NCBI GenBank assembly: GCA_036924085.1
Contig: JAVGWX010000012.1
Span: forward strand, 6,410,478 to 6,474,477
Length of the DNA stretch: 64,000 bases
Reading direction: 5' to 3'
Origin: Ariolimax columbianus
Lineage: Eukaryota > Mollusca > Gastropoda > Stylommatophora > Arionidae
The stretch's first letter is position 1, and each line of letters starts with the position of its first letter. The notes beneath the pieces were generated by a model. It was not told the DNA's origin. It worked only from the letters and a program-made list of their open reading frames with translations, and did not search any database. Below are positions 55,461 to 64,000 of the stretch, piece by piece. A program made the translations under genes and the position numbers.

Positions 55461-56700
55461 GTGATGGTCAGTCGCACAGAGAAGCTACTGGATGACAACC
55501 AACTACGAGTGCTGGCAGGTTTCAGGAAACGATTCTCAACCACTGACCACTTCCATACAATCAACCAATTAAGGGAGAGAGCGCATGAAGTACAGATGCC
55601 TTTATGCCTTGTGTTTGTGGATTATGAGAAGACATTTGAAAGCATCGAAATAACTGCCTTGCTGAATGCCACGAGAAATCAGGGAATTGCAGAAACACAC
55701 GCTCAACTAACCAATGAGATAAACAGCGGATGCACAACGGATATCATTCTCTTCTATAGACCGATCACCATAATAATATAACGTTGCCTCCTAGACTGAA
55801 ACACTCTTCTATAGACCGATCACCATAACGATACAACCTGGTGTTCGAGACTGAAACAATATCTCCAAAGCTCTTCACCGCGGCCCTTGAGAAGATCTTT
55901 AAAAACATGGACTGGAGAGATAGAGGCATACATACAGACAGAGAAACATACACTCACCTCAGGTTTGCTGAAGACATTGTCATTTTCAGCCACAGCGTCA
56001 AAGAATCTGACAAAAGCCTAAATGAGTCCAACAGAGGAAGCATTACAGTTAGTCTACACATCAATAGAAAGAAAACCCAGTTCATGTCCAACACCTTCAG
56101 CCATAAAAGGACAAATGCACTTTGAAGATTTTCCCGTAGAAAACATCAATTCGTTTACCTACTTGGGCCAAGAGATCATGAACTCCCATTCAATAAATCG
56201 GGCTGGCTCAGCTTCAACTGAATTAAACCCAAACTGCAACAGATGAAAACTGACAAGACTAGGGCTCACACATACACCAGCCATGGTATATGGCCACGAT
56301 GTGTGAAACTTATTGAACGCTGAAGCAGAAAGACTCCGCTTTTCTCAACGAGCGATGGAGCCAGAACATTTAAGATCTCCCTCAGAGAAAAAATCCGCAG
56401 CGCAGAGATCAGACTTCGATCTTCCCTTTCCGACATAATAGATGTCGCGCTGTTACGAAAATACAGATATGCCGGCCATGTGGTGCGTATGCCGGTAAAA
56501 AGATGGACACGTAGAGTGACGTCGTGGTGGCCATACAACTTTTAGCCACCCTATCAGGCGACCTAAGATAAGGTGGAGCGATGGCATTATGGAGGTCCTG
56601 TGCCCAACATTGTACACCAAGGCAGAAGTCCAAAATAGTGTACACAATATTCAGCTGCCTGGCATCAGACATACGTGCGTGTGTGAATACCAGGATTTAG
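55461..56700 (+). pseudogene. RTE-type LINE reverse transcriptase, decayed
   Basis: AGFRKRFSTTDHFHTINQLR, PLCLVFVDYEKTFESIEITA, ATRNQGI and INSGCTTDI follow RTE-like reverse transcriptase order. After a ~55-bp local duplication (CTTCTATAGACCGATCACCA at 55751 and 55804) it continues with TISPKLFTAALEKIF, THLRFAEDIVIFSH and INRKKTQFMSN, then YLGQEIM. RPKIRW lies near 56555, within the C-terminal segment. Motif C is FAED, so a catalytic Asp is lost. Several frames are used. No endonuclease lies upstream; the 5' side is minisatellite. Confidence 0.8.
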
Positions 56701-57440
56701 AGATGTAGAGGTTAGAGAGAATATAATACCAGTACATGTGACAATATACGTTAAGCTTAGTTTGCTGTCTTTGATTGTGTCGCTTCTGGTTGTCTAGTTT
56801 GTTAATAAAGACCTTGCATTCAAAACGTGTGAGCAGACCTTTGACTTTTCTGATACAAAGCCACCATACGTCTGTTATATTTCTGTTATAAAACAGTCCA
56901 CGTCTGTTACATATATGTTATAAAACCACCGCGCGTCTGTTACTTTTCTGTTATAAAACCAGTATTGATCCGACTTTCTTCCCTGTATTATAATCTTGCT
57001 TTAAGTGCTCGCCACGTTTGTGCCAGAACAGGTAGGACTAGGATAATTAGTCAAGAACACAACATTATAAATGTAACAGTTTAACAGAAGTCAGCGTTAA
57101 GTTATCTTGACTTCGCACAGTCCTAAACAGATTTATATATTACCTTTTCCAACATATTTAGATACCATCTGTTTTAGAAGAGATTTTAAAATAATATGTT
57201 TTACAAGAGATTCAGAAGTCATCTTTTTTAGAAAAGATTGAAATACCATTTTGTTTTAGAAGACTGAGATCTTACCTTTTTTTCAATAAAAGAAATCGAG
57301 AACCCATATATTTTAGAAGGTATTGAACTTCCATCTATTTTTAGTAAAGATTGAGGTATCTTATATTTTAGAAGACATTTCGATACCCACTATTTAAAAA
57401 ACTGGAGGTGAAGATATTGTGGCTACTGCGGGATGTCTTT
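56701..57440. repeat. Degenerate AT-rich tandem repeats
   Basis: Three ~40-bp units around CGTCTGTTAC...CTGTTATAAAACC (56857-56985). A looser series around TTTTAGAAGAGATT with ~30-45-bp spacing follows at 57130-57400. No gene. Confidence 0.65.
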
Positions 57441-57746
57441 TACACAAGTCACACCATGGAACTTGCAAAGACAATACAGACAACCTTCATTTGTAAGTAA
57501 TGACAAGCTACCTCAGCAACGTGTCAGAAATGCTCAAACTAGTTGTGGTGTACAGAATTATCCAGGATATGTAGGCAAATCTGACACTTCTAGTGCTCCC
57601 ACCACACAGTCTCCCTTCTCTCATTCACCATCTAACCATGCCGATACCCCCTCCTTTTTCTGCCCTCTCAAACGGCCTATCCTATGCCTATCATTTCCCA
57701 TCTCTTTAACTTAATCCAATTATCGTTCTACTCCCAGTACGCTCAT
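57441..57746. other. Unassigned, one open frame
   Basis: A 93-codon ORF (57433-57714) is Ser/Pro/Thr-rich with no recognisable domain. Confidence 0.35.
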
Positions 57747-57757
57747 ATCAATCAATC

Positions 57758-58086
57758 GGATCAAGATGCTGAGCAGCGCATTAGCTGCAGCGGTCAGCGA
57801 ACCAGAGCTGCCAAGACCCTTCTACACCTCCACGCGGTGATCCTGGATAACAGGCTGCAGCAGGGCAGACTGGCTAAGGAGAAGGGATCGAAGAGGGAAT
57901 GCTAACCCGGTACTCAAAAAAGGCGTGCTAAGTCGGATGTGTTGGACCGAAAGGTGCAAATATCGCAGTCAAACTGTAAACTACGACACAACGCATTCCG
58001 TTCTCTGGAATACATTCTGCTACTTAAGCCCTTTCAGGTTTTGGTAGCAGGAGGAGATTGAGAACTAACGCAGAAGAAGAAGAAGA
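57758..58086 (+). mobile_element. Short GAA-tailed element S3
   Basis: About 329 bp starting GGATCAAGATGCTGAGCAGC and ending GAGATTGAGAACTAACGCAG plus (AAG)n. Flanks are ATCAATCAATC (57747-57757) and an expanded ATCA run from 58087, consistent with a target duplication that later expanded. It starts and ends at the same points as S1, without the 72-bp expansion. The last bases (ACGCAGAAGAAGAAG) are identical to the end of LINE-A. Confidence 0.82.
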
Positions 58087-58109
58087 ATCAATCAATCAAT
58101 CAATCAACC

Positions 58110-58432
58110 ATTACTTCGTTAGGGTAGTAGGTGTGACATAATAGCTGTCCATCGTTGTTGATGAGGACCGCCGACATCATTCTTGTCACAGATTTCCCTG
58201 TTCGGTGTGGGTGCGCATGTGGCTGAACAGGCCAATGCGAGCACGAAAACATCTGCTACATATCGGGCACACGAGGATGTAGAAGGGGATGGTGTTCCCG
58301 CTGCTCGGGATTTCCGCGTCTCACGTCTGTTCTGGGCTTTCACAACACGGTCATCTTCACCAGCAGCTACACCCGATTTGACTGCGCTTCTCCAGTCAGA
58401 TCTGTTTTTCGCAAGACATTCCTAGGTGTCGA
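58110..58432 (-). pseudogene. LINE ORF2 C-terminus with C2H2 zinc finger
   Basis: Minus strand: CKNRSDWRSAVKSGVA-type text, then KAQNRRETRKSRA. After a frameshift it reads VCPICSRCFRARIGLFSHMR followed by THTEQGN. The last part is a Cys2-His2 finger of the kind ending many LINE ORF2 proteins (CP.C.R.FRARIGL.SH.RTH), where it is thought to bind nucleic acid. No reverse transcriptase is attached. Confidence 0.7.
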
Positions 58433-59849
58433 TGTCTATCTGGCAACTTGTTAGTGAGTCCGTCAGACCGTCTTTAGAACGTTGAGAAGAAGGTGTGATG
58501 GTGGAAACATAAACGCTCAAAGTCCTTTAAAATACTTTGAGACGTGTTCAAATGAAACCAGACCTAATTGCACCGAGTGAACATACGTGTGATGCACATG
58601 ATGACATTACATCTGATGTAAAAAGTACATACAAACCGTCAAGCTTGCAAAATATCCTTATCCTCAGCAGACCGTTGAAAACAGTCGGCCTAAAAACGAT
58701 GAATAACGGGAATTAGTCGTACCAGCTGTTGTACATTATGACACATGGCTCAAATGTGCGAGATGGATCGGTCAGCGCAAGCGCGACAGACCTGGCTATG
58801 TATTCTGCCTTCGCAAATGCTTCGATACATCATATATAATTGTCATGTCTATCTCTTTGGTTCTAAAGTGAAGTAAATTCTAAAATGGATCAGAAAGATT
58901 CCATATAGAATATTTGGTGAAACTTGTACCAGAGATGCGGGCCTGCATGAGCAAAACACTTTCAATTTTCAGACTTGCAAGCTTGCTCATAAATACAGGT
59001 TAATGCTCGCAAGCGTATATAAATATAACAATATATTATAGTAATTTTTGTGAGTGTTTTTTTGCGGTTTGCTCAGTGATGATTGGCCTCCATTTTTGTA
59101 GCAATCACTACCATATTATATTGGAATCGATATTAGCCGCAGATTGCACAGCAACGCGTAATGTGACAGTGAGTACATGGCAGCATGATTGTTCTCAGAA
59201 ACGTTCTAAGAGAACAACCAGGCCGTCATTACCACATTCGGCTCCTTTATGGGCAACACATTTCAGTAGCATCTTCAATATTAATGTCTTTGCATGGTGA
59301 GGTTACTAGTTTCATAATCTTGATCTACCATCAGTCGCTTTTAATGGCATGCTTGGCAGGTTGTAGTTGTTCTTTTCCTGTAAACGTATGCACCACTTAA
59401 AAAAAGTGGTAATATGCGTTATGAGAAATGACCAGCGTGAGTCGTACAGATTTCCAACCAATAGCACAGTTGATCTAACAGTGACGCATTAATTAAGGTT
59501 GACCTTGTACCAAATGACCTTGATATTGACCCCTTACGTCTTGTCTGCTTGCATGTACCATTAAACTTTGTTTTGAAGTTACAGAAATGGCAATCGCGCA
59601 GATAGAAATATAAAATATAGAATATTCTAGATAATCTCTTGTTGCAGGAAACGATACATAGGAAGGACCAGCAATTATGTGCATCACTCTTGGCTCGGTT
59701 ATGACGTCAGCTGTGGAATGTGAAGTTGAATATAACGATAACTATCATCTGTGACATTTTCTACGATTGTTTATGTTCCAATTACGTGAATAGGCGTGGC
59801 AGAGCGAGAAAATAAACAACAGTGATTGTAGAAGACGTTTTTGTGGAGG
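58433..59849. other. Unassigned 1.4-kb stretch
   Basis: AT-rich with short ORFs only. Nothing convincingly recognised. Confidence 0.4.
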
Positions 59850-61812
59850 CTAGTCTACGATCACTGTGTAAAAGCTAGTGTACGATCACTGTGTGGAAGC
59901 TAGTGTACGATCACTGTGTGGACGCTAGTGTACGATCACTGTGGGGAAGCTAGTGTACGATCACTGTGTGGAAGCTAGTGTACGATCATTGTGTGGAAGC
60001 TAGTGCACGATCATTGTGTGGAAGCTAGTGTACGTTCATTGTGTAGAAGCTAGTGTACGATCATTGTGTGGAAGCTAGTGTACGATCATTGTGTGGAAGC
60101 TAGTGTACGATTATTGTGTGAAAGCTAGTGCTAGTGTACGATCAATGTGTGGAAGCTAGTATACGATCAGTGTGTGGAAGCTAGTGTACGATCACTGTGT
60201 GGAAGCTAGTGTACGATCATTGTGTGGAAGCTAGTGTACGATCATTGTGTTGAAGCTAGTGCTAGTGTACGATCACTGTGTGGAAGCTAGTGTACGATCA
60301 CTGTGTGGAAGCTAGTATACGATCAGTGTGTGGAAGCTAGTGTACGATCACTGTGTGGAAGGTAGTGTACGATCATTGTGTGGAAGCTAGTGTACGATCA
60401 TTGTGTGGAAGCTAGTGTACGATCACTGTGTGGAAGCTAGTGCTAGTGTGCGATCACTGTGTGGAAGCTAGTATACGATCAGTGTGTGGAAGCTAGTGTG
60501 CGATCACTGTGTAGAAGCCAGTGTACGATCACTGTGTGGAAGCTAATGTTCGATCACTGTGTGGACGCTAGTGTACAATCATTGTGTGGAAGCTAGTGTA
60601 CGATCATTGTGTGGAAGCTAGTGTACGATCATTGTGTGGAAGCTAGTGTACGATCATTGCGTGGAAGCTAGTGTACGATCATTGTGTGGAAGCTAGTGTA
60701 CGATATTTGTGTGGAAGCTAGTGCTAGTGTACGATCACTGTGTGGAAGCTAGTATACGATCAGTGTGTGGAAGCTAGTGTACGATCATTGTGGGGAAGCT
60801 AGTGCTAGTGTACGATCACTGTGTGGAAACTAGTGTACGATCACTGTGTGGAAGCTAGTATACGATCAGTGTGTGGAAGCTAGTGTACGATCACTGTGTG
60901 GAAGGTAGTGTACGATCATTGTGTGGAAGCTAGTGTACGATCATTGTGTGGAAGCTAGTGTACGATCATTGTGTGGAAGCTAGTGTACGATCATTGTGTG
61001 GAAGCTAGTGTACGATCACTGTGTGGAAGCTAGTGCTAGTGTGCGATCACTGTGTGGAAGCTAGTATACGATCAGTGTGTGGAAGCTAGTGTACGATCAC
61101 TGTGTAGAAGCCAGTGAACGATCACTGTGTGGAAGCTAGTGTTCGATCACTGTGTGGACGCTAGTGTACAATCATTGTGTGGAAGCTAGTGTACGATCAT
61201 TGTGTGGAAGCTAGTGTACGATCATTGTGTGGAAGCTAGTGTACGATCATTGTGTGGAAGCTAGTGTACGATCATTGTGTGGAAGCTAGTGTACGATATT
61301 TGTGTGGAAGCTAGTGCTAGTGTACGATCACTGTGTGGAAGCTAGTATACGATCAGTGTGTGGAAGCTAGTGTACGGTCACTGTGTGGAAGCTAGTGTAC
61401 GATCATTGTGTGGAAGCTAGTGCTAGTGTACGATCACTGTGTGGAAACTAGTGTACGATCACTGTGTGGAAGCTAGTATACGATCAGTGTGTGGAAGCTA
61501 GTGTACGATCACTGTGTGGAAGGTAGTGTACGATCATTGTGTGGAAGCTAGTGTACGATCATTGTGTGGAAGCTAGTGTACGCTCATTGTGTGGAAGCTA
61601 GTGCTAGTGTACGATCACTGTGTGGAAGCTAGTGTACGATCATTGTGTGGAAGCTAGTGTACCGTCATTGTGTGGAAGCTAGTGTACGATCACTGTGTGG
61701 AAGCTAGTGTACGATCACTGTGTGGAAGCTAGTGTACGATCATTGTGTGGATGCTAGTGTACGATCACTGTGTGGAAGCTAGTATACGATCACTGTTTGG
61801 AAGCTAGTGTAC
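59850..61812. repeat. 25-bp minisatellite with ~550-610-bp higher-order repeat
   Basis: About 78 copies of GAAGCTAGTGTACGATCACT plus GTGTG. Variants (CATTG, ATACGATCAG, a GCTAGTGCTAGTG insertion, GAAGGTAGTG) recur in the same order near 60255, 60803 and 61416, showing segmental duplication of multi-unit blocks. Confidence 0.96.
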
Positions 61813-61879
61813 AATCATTTATGTGTATTCCATACATGTTTGATTAGTGCACGTGTTTGACATCATTTACACTGAACGT

Positions 61880-61950
61880 CTGCGTAGCGGCGTGGTAGTT
61901 CCCTTACCTGTCGCTGTATGGGATAGGGTTCGTTCCCAGTCGGTCTAGTT
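61880..61950 (+). ncRNA. tRNA-like sequence, possible SINE head
   Basis: TAGCGGCGTGG (~61887) and GGTTCGTTCCC (~61928) approximate A and B boxes. The match is looser than at 39.4 kb. Confidence 0.35.
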
Positions 61951-63440
61951 ATGAGTTGTTGAATATCTGAATTGTTTCAAGTAACAGAGAGGAAGAAAAA
62001 TAGATAGCACATTGTCTCGTGGATTCTGTCAAATTGGACTAGGTTCGTGGACACCTTTCATTATTAGGCTACAGAGGATTACTTTCTTTAAAATGTAAAA
62101 TATGTATCTTACCAATGAAACTTTTACAGGTCACAGTTCACGCAGTTTATCTCACGTCAACTAACGCACAATATTTAGAAATGGAGTAAATAAAGAAATA
62201 TATTCTGTTTGAATTGTCAAATTTCAATTTTCATTTTGCAGAAAATTTTTAATATAGTTATTGCTGAAAGATGTGAGAGAATCTTTTTGTGGCACATCTG
62301 AACTTTGTGAAAATGACCGATATTACAACAGTTATTATTATTACTCACTCTCTGATCTGTTTCAAAGAGGACATAAGAACAACAATACAGTCTTTTTCTT
62401 GATTTGCATTCAGTTATCCATTTTGAAGATACATAAAACTTTGTTTTGAAATGACGTGTTTAGTCTTTCATTTTGGTTTTAACAGAAATGTCTAGAGTTA
62501 GCTTACCTTTCGTAATTCCTTGCTGTTTTTCTTCAGAATTGAGGACTCCAAACTAAACTGTGAATCGAGAACACACCATTCCAACACGTGATCATGAGAC
62601 AGCCCTTTGACCTACTTAAACTAATTTGTCTCTGCCAGGTTTTGTTGTGAGGGAACAATTTTATAATTTTAGTCCTCCTCCATATAAAAAGTTGAAAAAC
62701 TGTCAAACTGTATCGACAATCGAACACCTTAACACTTCACAGGATCTCTTTCAATAACGGAAACAATTACATACGCTTAATAACCAAAACAGTCCCGCTC
62801 ATAAGAAGGAAACGAAAATTATATCTTATTGTACAGAGAGACTAGTTTGGCCTCGGCTCTGCTTCTAAAAAGAGAGAACCTATAACACTTCAGCACTTCC
62901 GATGTCAGAGCACCGTCATTTGAGGACTCAAAAAGCGGAAATATCGTTGAGTATTGTGCCGAAAATTGAGACTCGATATTGAAGAATAATAATACAGTTT
63001 ATTTAATTTTCTTGCTTTATACTTTTATGGCTGACGGAAATTTAACTCAAAATAGCTGAACTAAAATGTCTGGGGACTAGACTAGTCCCACGAGTACATC
63101 GATGGCACGCCACAACCTCCTCAAAAACGGAATCCTTATACAATGAAACATATAACACTTCATCGACAAAATTTTAAGTTGTGTTCCATGTATGACATCA
63201 CAATCATGTGTTAAGCCTCGAGGTGTTGACTCATGAATTCCGTCAACAATTGATCAGACTTCTGAGCATTTTCAATAATTGGAATGCCCGTCGAGCTCGT
63301 CAGGATATCTATTTCTTCTAGTTCGTCATTTACCTCTTTTTGCCATCGATCTTACCCATTGCCACCATGTTTATTCTGAATTTCTAACATGCATGGGACT
63401 TATGTCTTGCTTGTCCACTTATAATTTTAGTTAGCAGTGC
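61951..63440. other. Unassigned 1.5-kb stretch
   Basis: AT-rich sequence with short ORFs only. No repeat or domain recognised. Confidence 0.4.
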
Positions 63441-64000
63441 TAGCGTGTGCATGATCTTTCTGGCATGTGCACCGACCTTCTGGTGAGTACACCATTCTGC
63501 TAGCGAGTAGACCATTTTTCTGGAGAGAACACCGTCCTCCTCTTGGAATGTGCACCATTCTCCTGAGCGAGGACACCATTATCACGTGCGAGTACACCAT
63601 CCTAGGGAGTACTCCATTCTCCTAAGCGAGTACACCATTCTCCTGTACGAGTACACCATTCTCCTAAGCAAGTACACCATCCTAGCAAGTACACCATTCT
63701 GCTCAGCGAGTACACCATACTAGCGAGTACTCCATTCTCCTGAGCGAGAACACCATCCTAGTGAGTACACCATTCTCCTGAGCGAGAACACCATCCTAGC
63801 GAGTACACCATTCTCCTAAGCAAGTACACCATTCTCCTGAGCGAGTACACCATCCTAGCGAGTACACCATCCTAGCGAGTACACCATCCTAGCGAGTACA
63901 CCATTCTCCTTAGCGAGAACACCATCCTAGCGAGTACTCTATTCTCATGTGCGAGTACACCATCCTAGCGAGTACACCCTTCTCCTGAGCGAGTACATCA
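63440..64000. repeat. 38-bp dimeric minisatellite, runs off the window
   Basis: Units CTCCTGAGCGAGTACACCAT and CCTAGCGAGTACACCATT alternate. Early copies (from ~63470) are diverged. Confidence 0.9.

Noticed and set aside
59076..59400. Possible Tc1-like transposase N-terminus
   Set aside because: Only a vague resemblance in one short frame; no catalytic motif and no inverted repeats found.

Overview
This window is eukaryotic, non-coding-rich DNA, almost certainly from an animal. It has no bacterial gene organisation. It does contain decayed animal-type retrotransposons and DNA transposons, diverged 18S/28S rDNA, tRNA-like SINE heads and more than 25 tandem-repeat arrays. The 18S-like sequence and the mix of Penelope-like, I-type, RTE-type and mariner elements suggest an invertebrate, perhaps a mollusc or other lophotrochozoan. 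That placement is inference from general knowledge, not a database result. I see no complete host protein gene. Two short minus-strand stretches (2687-2813 and 47481-47705) look like single coding exons with consensus splice donors.

Layout. 0-5 kb: minisatellites, two Penelope-like element (PLE) 3' fragments, the first with a GIY-YIG domain, and copies of two dispersed repeats. 5.7-6.9 kb: a solo LTR with a 4-bp target duplication. 8.48-9.75 kb: a full-length but dead mariner with terminal inverted repeats. 10.3-12.6 kb: a 5'-truncated LINE (called LINE-A here) encoding reverse transcriptase and RNase H, inserted in a 27-bp minisatellite. 13-27 kb: a run of minisatellites holding short GAA-tailed elements and a second mariner fragment. 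28-33.4 kb: a mosaic of dead reverse transcriptases, a pentanucleotide block array, and a nearly full-length but frameshifted LINE-A. 34.7-37.6 kb: a three-level nest, with LINE-A inside an LTR inside another LINE (LINE-B). 39.2-42.3 kb: a dispersed repeat, a tRNA-like SINE head, a 5'-ETS-like stretch, a deleted 18S pseudogene and tandem 18S::28S chimeras. 43-47.3 kb: a CAN trinucleotide array and a very homogeneous 35-bp array. 48.6-50.5 kb: a DDE transposon with 63-bp inverted repeats. 50.7-55.4 kb: further minisatellites and a LINE C-terminus. 55.5-58.4 kb: an RTE-type LINE, a short GAA-tailed element and a zinc-finger LINE C-terminus. 59.8-64 kb: two more arrays.

How the parts relate. LINE-A ends in (GAA)n instead of poly(A). 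Several short elements in the window carry the same ACGCAGAAGAAG-type end, and some also resemble the LINE-A 5' leader. They look like non-autonomous partners of LINE-A, two of them with target duplications. Mobile elements repeatedly sit inside minisatellites that continue on both sides. Six minisatellites of unrelated sequence share a repeat unit of exactly 35 bp. All mobile elements seen carry truncations, stops or frameshifts, except that the truncated LINE-A ORF at 10.3-12.6 kb is still open.
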